A stretch of 64,000 bases of DNA from the NCBI RefSeq assembly GCF_000328475.2, contig NC_026479.1, positions 1,364,001 to 1,428,000 on the forward strand, given 5' to 3'. How positions within the stretch are numbered: position 1 is the first letter of the stretch; every line of letters starts with the position of its first letter. Positions 20,353 to 29,294 of the stretch are shown one piece after another. The notes beneath the pieces are model-generated. The model did not search any database, was not told the origin of the DNA, and worked only from the letters and a program-made list of their open reading frames with translations. The stretch comes from Mycosarcoma maydis. Taxonomy: Eukaryota > Basidiomycota > Ustilaginomycetes > Ustilaginales. The translations under genes were made by a program, and so were the position numbers.

Positions 20353-20952
20353 GTCGATCTCGGCTGGCTCGACCTGTCACTCACTCACTCCCTCGCTCAC
20401 TCACTCACAACTTCCTGCTTGGTTTTGCTTCGGCCGCTCGCTATCTGCCTCTGAAGCCTGCAGACTGCTTGCTACCGCTTACTCTTCCTGATTGACTGCG
20501 AAGATCGTCAGAGTCTACGACCCTCTTCCACTCTCTCTAACTCGCTCTTCTCGGTCCAACTGAGCTCATCGTTGCTTGCATCCCTACCTTCCACTTGGAG
20601 CCGTCCTACTCTTCTTTCGTTCCGTCCATCCTACGTTTTCCGCTTCCTCTCCCTCCCGACCCACACGTTTGGCAAGTCTGCCCGTGCAGCTTTCCCCTCC
20701 TTCAACTCGGTTTACAACTTGCCCATCCAGCTCGATCCATCCACACATCGCCCATGTCGTACCCTTGTTAGCTCCATCTCAACCGCCCTCGGCTGCTGCC
20801 CTGCTGTCCTGCTGTTCTGACCATCTCCTCTGCACCCTGCCACCAGCTCCGATCTACTCAGAAACTAGCAGTCAATCGTGACCCCCCTCATCTGAGCTTC
20901 GATTGTTTGTCGGCTGACAGGCGCACCATAAGCTACACAACCCCTATTCGCC
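20353..20952 (+). promoter_or_regulatory. Pyrimidine-rich leader with one tiny upstream ORF
   Basis: The 600 bp before the 2303-residue reading frame are strongly CT-rich and nearly free of ATG. The only ATG lies at 20754 and opens a five-codon frame, MSYPC, ending at 20771. The next ATG is the chosen start at 20953. This pattern suggests a long transcribed 5' leader with a minimal uORF that could tune translation. The transcription start is not visible. Confidence 0.5.
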
Positions 20953-23900
20953 ATGTCCAAACACAGCTTTATGGACACCATTCTCAATCGGCCCTCTCAG
21001 AGGTACACCGAACCCGACGCTGCCAAATCTTCCAGCAAGGCGCGCTACAAGACGCCCAACGACTTGCCCAATGCGCCTAACAAGCCCAATTCTATCTTGG
21101 CCGGCACCATGTTCACAGGCGCAGGCCCTGACTCGCTCAACCACGCAGCTGCTGCCAGTTACAGTCGCGCTCCTTCGGTCATGTCTGTCAAGAGCAACAC
21201 CAGTCGCTTCAGCATCTTTCGCAAAAAAACTCGCCAGCCTTCCATCTCGGGCGGCAGCGCCTACTACGACGGATCCAGCAGCATTGCTCCCACAGAGCTT
21301 GCCGCCTCCCCGCGCAAGGGTCGATGGTGGGAGAGCGGCACACGCAACACCTACTCTTCTCGCCCTCCTAGCGTTGCTGGAAGCTTCTTTTCCGAGCCCG
21401 AAGCAACAGCTCCACCAGGTTTCCCGCGTATCTCTGACTCGCTCCAAGCCAACGCTCCTCCTCGTGGCGCACGAAGCGACTATGGAGCAACCTCTTCCAC
21501 CAGGAAACGCTACTCTTCCCGCTCTCTGCAGCCTCCGGTTCCGCCGCTGGTCCACACGGCCTCCATGTCTTCCATGAAGCGCCAGTCAGGCGTCATGCCG
21601 CTCGGCCAGCAACAGCCCAACCTCATGCGTCAGGCCTCTAGCATTTCCTTGGCCCGATCACCTAGCAACGCCACCCCTAATGCCGAATTGCAGCGTCCCA
21701 TCAGCCCGCCTGCTTCGATAGGCAACAAATCCAACCAGACTCGACACGCTCCCAATGACTCTTCTGACTGGAATTCGTTCGTCAAGTCCATGTCCGGCAC
21801 CGAAGTCGCCAAGATGTGGGAGTCGATGCCCACCATGGCTCCCAAACCGCCTCGTGCATCAGAGAAGCGTAGCAGTATTGTCGCAAACCGCGTTAGAAAG
21901 GAGCTCGAGCAAGATGCGCAATTCCAGCAGATACAGCGCGACCCTGGCCTCCTCCAGCAAGATCTCTTGGCTCGTGCTGCGTCCCAGGTCATTGGCGCCA
22001 TGCCCCCCACCCCCGTCTCACCCATCTCCGAGCCTCAGATGGCTCCTGTGCACTTGCAGCCTGGTCACGTCGTAGCACCCATCTCGCCCATCCATTCGCC
22101 TATCGCATCCCACTCCTCCCTCCAACTCGTCCAGCATCCACAAGCCATGTTGCACCAGTACAGCGCTCCTGTTCCGGCAACGGCGCTATACCAGTATACC
22201 GAGGCGGTGTCGGCGCCTATACCCCAACAAGTTGCTGTTGCTCCCCTTCCAGCCCAAGTTCCAGTGGCATCGCCTGCCTTACCACCGACCTCGCAAAATT
22301 CTTCGGCACAGATTTATGCTCCTGTTGCAATGCCAGCTGCTAGCGCAACCACCCCGCCTCTGGCCTCACCTCAGCACGTCAAGGCTGTGCTACCGCCATC
22401 AATAGCTTCAGCTCCTCAGACTCTCGCTCAGTCAGCGTTCGAGACCTCAATCACATTCCTGCCACAGCCCACTCTAGCCCATTCCCCTGCTGACCACGTC
22501 GAGCAACAAGAATCCGGAGACGAGCAAGCACAGGCCCAATCCGAACCTTCGGATGAGTCGGAAGATTCCGACGATGCGTCCTCGGAGGAGCGCCTGGTCA
22601 GCGGTGGTCAGCCTGCCTTAGATGTGGTCGCCGAAGAGGACGAGGAAGTCTCCAGCGCGGGTCACGACTATCACCACGAGATGCGCTCGCGCAGGCCCAA
22701 CAAGGGCAACGGCCTCAGTCGCAACTACGACAACTACGAAGCTCGCTTGCACAGCCGACAAGTCTCTGCTCCAAGCCAACAAGACTATTTTGGTGACGAG
22801 GAGGCTCCGCTGGTTGCTTCCGGTGTGCAGATTCATGTCACAGAGCCATGCGACCATGAGGTGCTGCCAATGCCTAACACCGAGGTGGCCAAGCAGCAGG
22901 TCGAGACGCAGCACGAGGCAGGCAATGCAGAGCCAGAGCCTTTCGCCCAAGAGGTGCCCAAACCAGCCACCGCCAGTTCCACAGCTGCGCCAGCACTAGC
23001 TTCGGCAGCACCGCGGCTGGTTGTCCCCGACAAACCGCCGCTCGTTTCCCGCACATCAGAGTTCAGCGATTATCAGTCCGCTTCGAGTGGGCGAAGCACG
23101 CCTACCGCCAAGAGAAACGACGACGACGACGACCACAAAGACGGCGATGCGGCCGTGGCATCGACACAAAATGCGGAGGTTGTAACCAAAGCTTCACGAG
23201 AAAGCATGTCGACGGACGCTGCTTCCATCGCACCGTCGCAACACCCAAGCGTCCGTACAACTCGATCTGTCAGGCCTGGCACAGTTCAGCGACGTCTCAG
23301 CGAACTCAGTCTTGGAACTTCTTTCGCGGCAAGCGGCATCCTGCGACGGCCAGAGTCGAGTCGGCGCAACACTGACGATTCCGACTCTGACAAGAATCTT
23401 TCTGACGACGATGCTGACCTCAGAGCGCAAGCGCTTGCCGAACAGGACCGTCTTCGCAAGATGAATGTCGGTGATGACTTTTTTGGTCCCTCGTTTTCCA
23501 GCATCCTCGACAAGTTTGATGACTTCAGCTCTACCGACTCTGCCGTCAGCAGGCTCAAACGCGACCCAGAGAGCCAGTCCGTATCTGCAGATCGCAAACA
23601 CGATGCTCCTCCTGCTGAATCCACGGCACTAGGCATCGATGTCGAAGCGCAGAAGGTCATCAATGAGGTTCGACAGAACCGCGCTAATGCTACCGTATCA
23701 GAAAACAGGCGCAACAGTGCTGAAACTGCTGTTATGGCCCCTAGCCTTGCTGCTGTGTGGCTTCTCAATCAAGTACAGAACACGCATGATTCATCCCCAG
23801 CTCGCGAATTGTCGGACGATGCAGTTGACGAGACCATCACAGCCCCGAACGTGTGCAGCAGCAATTTTGTCGATGTTGGCTCTTCGCCTAGCGCAGCTGG

Positions 23901-26900
23901 CCCGCAAGAGCCCAAGGTCTCTGTTCTCAACCGGCCACGACCAAAGGCGACAAGGCCGCACGAGATGGGCGGACTGTCCATCTCCGAAGGCAAGCTCGAG
24001 GCTGAGAAGCCGAAGAGTCCAGTGGTAGTCGAAGATACCCGCAGCACCTTGCCTGTCTCCATCTCACGATCTAGCATTCAGAGCAGCGAAACCACTACGG
24101 AATTCTTACAGAGCACAACGGTCACGCCGAACAAGTCGTCAACAGTCGTTGCTAGCAAGGACAAACCTGCTCCTATCAAGTCCGCCTTGAAGCCAAAGCC
24201 TTCTCGTTCCCTTGCCGACACACTCTTTAGCATGTCTTTTCGTTCTCCAGCCAAGGAGAAAAAGGAGAAAAAGAACAAGGACAAGAAGAAGGACAAGAAG
24301 GATAAGACCAAACATGGGCGCAATACATCGGTTGACTCGCTCGGTTCAGCATCGATCCAGAGCCAGCGTTCCTCCTCCATGGGTTCCGACCCGGCGTCAG
24401 TCTCGGCTGCTCCGGCTGCTACGGCCGAAACAGCCGCAGCACCACTATCTGCAAAGGCTTTGGGCAAACAGCGGATGACCGATGACGCCGATACCGCAAA
24501 CACCACATCGAAGGCAGCGACAACACAGCAGCTAGATAGCATGGTGCCCTCCGAGACCGTCAACAATTTTGCCACCCCCCTTCAAAGCATGGCCAACCTG
24601 CAGACCGATGCTGCTGCCGAGGTCTCTCCTGAAAAATTCCACACGGCCCACGACCTCACCGCTCTGGCGGATACAGCGGTCCCTGTCTATCCGACCAATG
24701 TCGAGAACGTACCGCCAATGCCAAATGGTATCGTTTCTGCGAATGCGCGTCCGGACCATCAGCGACAGTTGTCCGAACAGATGAAATCTATGGAAAGCTT
24801 TGGCTCGTTTACATTGCCTCAGCTCGACCAGCACAAGGTAGCTGATTCCATTCTCAAGCGAACCGAGGAGGCTGTTGCCGCTGCTGAGACGGTCAGCAGT
24901 GCAGTCGAAGGTGATGCGGCGGGCGGCCATGTTGATGCCACGGGCCAAGCTGGTTCAACCGACTCAGCGCTCGCACTGTCTCTGCCGCAGAATGCAGGCG
25001 TGGATGGCGTGAGCATCGGCAATAGCACTGGCACCAGCTCTGCACCAACCATGTCTGAAGCTAGCGTCGCAAGCACCGCCCTCACATCGCCTGAAGTCGA
25101 AAGGGCTTCCAAGGCGCCCGAGGTAGACCAAGCCGCCGCGACAAAGGCGACAATGTCACAGCCAACTTCGGATGAGGCACCTTCACGCGTCGACTTGGCC
25201 GAGAAGAAGCTGCCTATTCCTCCTCCGCCTGGCCCTGAGGAGGTCATGGCTTCCACTCACGAGGACCGAACTCCTACTGGCAAACCGCGGGCTGTGTCAG
25301 GTGTAGGCATCAACCTCATCCCTCCCACGCCGCCCGCCCTCGAGTCGCGCAGGTCGTTTACATCATCACAAGTGCCTGGTACGCCAAGTATTGCCGAAAA
25401 CGAAGAGACTGCCACCACTCATCAGCGTCCACCTCTCCTATCGAGATCGTCGAGTCAGCGCACGGCGGTTCGCGGGGACACACAGCCAGCTGGCCCCAGC
25501 GAGAGCCTCTCGCGTTCCAAGTCGATGGCACCGGCCAAGAAAGGAATGTGGACAGAGTATAAGGGCAAAGGTCTCAGCCTGCCACCCGGTCTTGTTGCGA
25601 CCACCATCGACTCGTCCGCACTGCGCCGAATGAGCACGCAGGACAAGAGAACTTCACTTCAGCCTGCTTCTATGCCAAGCTATGCAGCTGCGCCTGCTCT
25701 GCCTGTAGCTCCTATCGTTAACCAGAATGTCGCCACTGCGCCGCTGCCGTTAATCGAGTCTCCGTCCCGACCAGTGCGCTCGATCGGCTCACAGAGCCCC
25801 AGGTCAAAGCGCTCGATCGGCTCGCTGGGTGGCTCGCCTCAATCCGCGTCGGTAAATAGATCTGGGTCCCTCGCCACTTCTCCATCCATGAACAGGATCA
25901 TGGCTGACGCTCCTCCGGTACCGCAGATCCCTGCTGGCTATCAGACAGCCGGATCGGTCTCGAGCTCATCGTCTCGTCTCTATACCTACAGTGTCGCCTC
26001 GTCAGAGCAGGGCTGGGACAGCCGCTCTGCCTCGCCGGCACCAAGCGCTGTGCCTAGCCAGTCTGCTCGCTCCATCGGTTCGCACGTGTCGTCGAGCGTC
26101 CACTCTGTGTCGCACCGCAGCAGTCCTAAACCTGAATATTCGTACGTCAATCACCACGAGCTGTCGCCGTACGCCAAGAAGATGCGCTCATTGTCTCCGA
26201 GCCCAGCTGTGCCGACGCTGTCCCAGACAGGCAACCGACACTCACTCATGTCGGCGATCAACGAATGGGAAAGTCAGGTTCCCGAGACAGAGGCATCAGC
26301 TGCCGGTTTGTCGCCTTATCCATCACGACCGACGTCGCCGTCACCTCCGCCGTCATCTTCGCTGTATCCACCACTGCCTGCCTCGACCGTTTCGCGAGCG
26401 AGCTCGGTGATCAGCTCGATGAGCTCGCCAGCGGTGGTGCGCAATGCGCCTCTGGGAGCTGCGACGAACCAGTACCTGTCGCCACCGGCGGCTCGGCCTC
26501 GGATATCGTCGGACGAGTTGGCACCGGCAAGCGAGTCGCCGATCGATTCGCTCAGTGCTCCATTGGTGGTGGGTCGACCTTCGGGGACGTCGTCGGTGAG
26601 CAGCTCATCACCGTCGGCTTCGCAGTCGGCATTGAGCCTGCCGAGCACCGTCCAGACTTCGATGCCCACGGTTCCTACCAGCTACCGTCCCAACAAAGAT
26701 CCGAAACGGTTCAGCACAAACGCAGATGGTCTGCTGAATAACCGGACCACTATGCAAACAGTGGCGGTGACGAGCGGTGCTTTCACGTCTCGAAGCAAGT
26801 CGGTGGTGAGGCGCAAGAAGAGCGTTGATCTCAACGGCTCGCCGGACATGCCGGAGCATCTGCTTGACGAGCTATCGCAGACCACGCTCTCAATCACAGC

Positions 26901-27864
26901 TCACACGCCTCCGCCGCGTAAGATCGGGTCGCAACAGGTGCTGGTACAGGTGATTGCCGTAGCGATCGATGAGATGGACAAGCTGCTGTTGCGCGAGAAA
27001 GTGCGAGCAGAGAATGGGTTTGGCTACGTACCTGGACGCAGCTTCTGCGGGCGCATCGTAGAGTGCGGCTACGAGGTCAAGAAGATGCGCAAGGGAGATG
27101 TAGTGTTTGGCTTGCAGGACAGTCGCAAATGTGGCGCACTGTCTGAGTTCATGGTGGTGGACCACAACCGGATTTGCCAAGCTCCGAGCGATTGTTTGAC
27201 GACCGAGCAGATCGCAGCGTTGCCGTCGGCGGGGGTGATGGCGCATCAGTTGGTTCAGAATCACTGCAGTCAGCTGCAGCGGGGCGCGAGGGTGTTGATG
27301 CTCAACGCGCACGATGGAGTTGGATTGCTGACAATGCAGGCGTCGGTAGGCTTGGGCTTGGTGATGGTCGCGCAGTGTCCACCGTCGATCGCGGACGGTG
27401 TGGCAGTGTGTCAGGCTAACGGCGCTCACGAGGTGGTAATCGGTGAACCACTCTGGGCGATCAATTCGCTGCACGAATCGTCGTTCGATCTGATCATAGA
27501 CACGGTGGGCGGCAGAAAGATCTACGATGCCTCGAGAAGGATCTTGGGCACCGACGGTCAGTTTTGCACCTGCTTCGGTGATGAACACGGCACGGCGAAC
27601 CCTAACCTGAAATCGCACCTGAGGAGCTTGAGGAGAGCGTTTTTCAAGAAGGACAAGAAAAATATCGGGTACGAGTGGGTCGGCGTGGATACCGCAGAGG
27701 ATTGCAGAGAGGCGCTCGAGGCGGTCAAGATCGCTGCCGAACAGGGCGCAGTCTGTCCCAGGTTGAGAAGCGTCTTACCCTTCTCCGATGCCGGAAGGGC
27801 GTTTGACGTCGATAGGAGGAACGCGGATGATGAGCCTGGTGCGATCGTCGTTAGGGTCTCGTAG
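20953..27864 (+). CDS. Giant disordered protein with C-terminal MDR (quinone reductase-like) domain
   Basis: An uninterrupted 2303-codon frame. Residues 1 to about 1984 are low-complexity: Ser/Pro/Ala-rich, with many RSxS-type basophilic phosphosites, an acidic patch around residues 528-560, and a Lys-rich block around residues 1102-1124. Residues about 1985-2303 are a medium-chain dehydrogenase/reductase domain: GroES-like part with GYVPGRSFCGRIVECG and KKMRKGDVVFGL, then a Rossmann part with LNAHDGVGLLTMQ (AxxGxxG type) and FDLIIDTVGG. The zinc ligands of alcohol dehydrogenases are not evident, so it is closer to quinone reductase/Ast1-like members. The Tyr/Ser residues needed for activity cannot be judged by eye. 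A scaffold or membrane-trafficking role, as for yeast Ast1, is only a suggestion. Single exon with ATG context GCCATGTCC. Confidence 0.75.
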   Translation: MSKHSFMDTILNRPSQRYTEPDAAKSSSKARYKTPNDLPNAPNKPNSILAGTMFTGAGPDSLNHAAAASYSRAPSVMSVKSNTSRFSIFRKKTRQPSISGGSAYYDGSSSIAPTELAASPRKGRWWESGTRNTYSSRPPSVAGSFFSEPEATAPPGFPRISDSLQANAPPRGARSDYGATSSTRKRYSSRSLQPPVPPLVHTASMSSMKRQSGVMPLGQQQPNLMRQASSISLARSPSNATPNAELQRPISPPASIGNKSNQTRHAPNDSSDWNSFVKSMSGTEVAKMWESMPTMAPKPPRASEKRSSIVANRVRKELEQDAQFQQIQRDPGLLQQDLLARAASQVIGAMPPTPVSPISEPQMAPVHLQPGHVVAPISPIHSPIASHSSLQLVQHPQAMLHQYSAPVPATALYQYTEAVSAPIPQQVAVAPLPAQVPVASPALPPTSQNSSAQIYAPVAMPAASATTPPLASPQHVKAVLPPSIASAPQTLAQSAFETSITFLPQPTLAHSPADHVEQQESGDEQAQAQSEPSDESEDSDDASSEERLVSGGQPALDVVAEEDEEVSSAGHDYHHEMRSRRPNKGNGLSRNYDNYEARLHSRQVSAPSQQDYFGDEEAPLVASGVQIHVTEPCDHEVLPMPNTEVAKQQVETQHEAGNAEPEPFAQEVPKPATASSTAAPALASAAPRLVVPDKPPLVSRTSEFSDYQSASSGRSTPTAKRNDDDDDHKDGDAAVASTQNAEVVTKASRESMSTDAASIAPSQHPSVRTTRSVRPGTVQRRLSELSLGTSFAASGILRRPESSRRNTDDSDSDKNLSDDDADLRAQALAEQDRLRKMNVGDDFFGPSFSSILDKFDDFSSTDSAVSRLKRDPESQSVSADRKHDAPPAESTALGIDVEAQKVINEVRQNRANATVSENRRNSAETAVMAPSLAAVWLLNQVQNTHDSSPARELSDDAVDETITAPNVCSSNFVDVGSSPSAAGPQEPKVSVLNRPRPKATRPHEMGGLSISEGKLEAEKPKSPVVVEDTRSTLPVSISRSSIQSSETTTEFLQSTTVTPNKSSTVVASKDKPAPIKSALKPKPSRSLADTLFSMSFRSPAKEKKEKKNKDKKKDKKDKTKHGRNTSVDSLGSASIQSQRSSSMGSDPASVSAAPAATAETAAAPLSAKALGKQRMTDDADTANTTSKAATTQQLDSMVPSETVNNFATPLQSMANLQTDAAAEVSPEKFHTAHDLTALADTAVPVYPTNVENVPPMPNGIVSANARPDHQRQLSEQMKSMESFGSFTLPQLDQHKVADSILKRTEEAVAAAETVSSAVEGDAAGGHVDATGQAGSTDSALALSLPQNAGVDGVSIGNSTGTSSAPTMSEASVASTALTSPEVERASKAPEVDQAAATKATMSQPTSDEAPSRVDLAEKKLPIPPPPGPEEVMASTHEDRTPTGKPRAVSGVGINLIPPTPPALESRRSFTSSQVPGTPSIAENEETATTHQRPPLLSRSSSQRTAVRGDTQPAGPSESLSRSKSMAPAKKGMWTEYKGKGLSLPPGLVATTIDSSALRRMSTQDKRTSLQPASMPSYAAAPALPVAPIVNQNVATAPLPLIESPSRPVRSIGSQSPRSKRSIGSLGGSPQSASVNRSGSLATSPSMNRIMADAPPVPQIPAGYQTAGSVSSSSSRLYTYSVASSEQGWDSRSASPAPSAVPSQSARSIGSHVSSSVHSVSHRSSPKPEYSYVNHHELSPYAKKMRSLSPSPAVPTLSQTGNRHSLMSAINEWESQVPETEASAAGLSPYPSRPTSPSPPPSSSLYPPLPASTVSRASSVISSMSSPAVVRNAPLGAATNQYLSPPAARPRISSDELAPASESPIDSLSAPLVVGRPSGTSSVSSSSPSASQSALSLPSTVQTSMPTVPTSYRPNKDPKRFSTNADGLLNNRTTMQTVAVTSGAFTSRSKSVVRRKKSVDLNGSPDMPEHLLDELSQTTLSITAHTPPPRKIGSQQVLVQVIAVAIDEMDKLLLREKVRAENGFGYVPGRSFCGRIVECGYEVKKMRKGDVVFGLQDSRKCGALSEFMVVDHNRICQAPSDCLTTEQIAALPSAGVMAHQLVQNHCSQLQRGARVLMLNAHDGVGLLTMQASVGLGLVMVAQCPPSIADGVAVCQANGAHEVVIGEPLWAINSLHESSFDLIIDTVGGRKIYDASRRILGTDGQFCTCFGDEHGTANPNLKSHLRSLRRAFFKKDKKNIGYEWVGVDTAEDCREALEAVKIAAEQGAVCPRLRSVLPFSDAGRAFDVDRRNADDEPGAIVVRVS

Positions 27865-28075
27865 AGCAATCACAGAATGCTTCACTCAGTCACTCTTGGT
27901 AGCGATCGCATTCGTGAGCTGACTCAATCAATGTGACATGTTATGCTCCTGTCTTTTCTCATTCTTGTGTGGTTGGCCTCTGTGATTCAGTGATCAGTGG
28001 ATTCTATACGTGCTAAGGTTGCGCGTTTGAGGCTAGAAGATGCAGCTGAGGATGGATGATGTGGAAAAGATGGCT

Positions 28076-28969
28076 TCACTTGGGCGGTTGCATGCCGATG
28101 CGTCGGAGACGATGGCCGACAGCGCCGCCCATTTTGAGCTTGTATGAGTTTCTGTGCTGCTTGGCGCTGATGGCGAGCATTTTGTCCTTTCTAGCGCCGA
28201 TCTGGACGGGGTTGACGACGTCGGCGGCCTTCTTCAACCTGCATGGACGACTTCCGATGTACTTGCCGTCCATCTCTTTCCAGGCTTTTAGAAAGTCTTC
28301 TGGATCGGCGAACGCGACGAATCCGTAACCTTTGGCTTTTCCGTCCTTGTTGCGAACGACGCGCGCTTTGCTGAACGATGCGTACTTTTGGAAGGTTGAC
28401 GACAGCAGTTCGTCCGAGACGTCGTTGCCGAGGTCTCCGACGAATAGCCGTTTGTGCGAAGGATCCCATTCGAGCAATGTCTGATCTTCCCATATTTTGC
28501 CCGCAGCACGACGAAGCACGGTCGGCCGCGTTTCGCCGCGCCGAAGTTTGCCAGGAATCATGCGTCCACTTTCGTCGTATCGCGTTTCCAACTCTGGTTG
28601 GCGTGTTGAGCAGGTCTCGGTAGACGAGCTCGCTGCGAACGCATGGTGCGTTGCATCGTATGCCGTAGACGCTGGTTGCTGTGCTGAGTTTTGATAGTCA
28701 AAATAGTATGGATTGGCTGCTGCAGCCGAAGGATCCGCATACGCTACTGCAGAAGCAGCCGAAGAGGACGAGCCGTCCACATCAACACTCGAGGTAGCAT
28801 AATCAGACGGATAGCCATACGCCGCATAGTACGAGTTATAGTCGAACGCCCAATTGTTGGCGCTTGCATCCCAGTAGTAGAATTGCGCATACACGTCGTC
28901 TGATGTCGATCCCACTGCAGAGCTTGAATACGATGACGGCGCCGCGGCTGCTTGGTAGCTGTTCATCAT
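28076..28969 (-). CDS. RBM42: RBM42-like RNA-binding protein
   Basis: A 297-residue protein starting at tandem ATG codons (28969/28966). Residues 1-120 are Ala/Ser/Tyr-rich and disordered. A conserved linker at about 146-170 (RPTVLRRAAGKIWEDQTLLEWDP) is the RBM42 hallmark. One RRM follows at about 172-250, with RNP2 LFVGDL and RNP1 KGYGFVAF, and contains GNDVSDELL and KYIGSRPCRLKK as in RBM42. The basic C-terminal tail is rich in Lys and Arg. In animals RBM42 is found with the tri-snRNP and contacts hnRNP K. A spliceosomal role here follows from family knowledge. Its start faces that of the CTNNBL1 homologue 325 bp away. Single exon. Confidence 0.87.
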   Translation of the reverse strand: MMNSYQAAAAPSSYSSSAVGSTSDDVYAQFYYWDASANNWAFDYNSYYAAYGYPSDYATSSVDVDGSSSSAASAVAYADPSAAAANPYYFDYQNSAQQPASTAYDATHHAFAASSSTETCSTRQPELETRYDESGRMIPGKLRRGETRPTVLRRAAGKIWEDQTLLEWDPSHKRLFVGDLGNDVSDELLSSTFQKYASFSKARVVRNKDGKAKGYGFVAFADPEDFLKAWKEMDGKYIGSRPCRLKKAADVVNPVQIGARKDKMLAISAKQHRNSYKLKMGGAVGHRLRRIGMQPPK

Positions 28970-29294
28970 GATAGCTCGTGGATCCGTGTCAACAAGTGTA
29001 AGCCGAGCGAGGCGCCGATGATGGTCGAGATGCAGCAAGAGAGCGAAGCGTGAAGCCTCTCGATCCACGTCACGTGTGTTTTCGCATGGTCGGGAATCGG
29101 CAATTACGAATTCATATTCACATTCACGATTCACGATTGTAACCCTAAGTTAACCTACAACTCCACTCACGACTGTGACTCGTGCACACAGACTTTTTCA
29201 ACGTCGATGGACCATCGGTAATCATTTTATACCTTGAACAGCCAGCATATGTACTGCCGTTCCGAGCTAGCCGAAAAACAGAGTACACGGAAAC
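28970..29294. promoter_or_regulatory. Divergent promoter region, RBM42 and CTNNBL1
   Basis: The 325 bp between two divergent ATGs. It includes an ATTCACG tandem pair at about 29122-29138 and an additional ATTCAC-like copy just before it. No TATA box stands out. Shared control of the two splicing-related genes is an inference from the arrangement. Confidence 0.55.
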
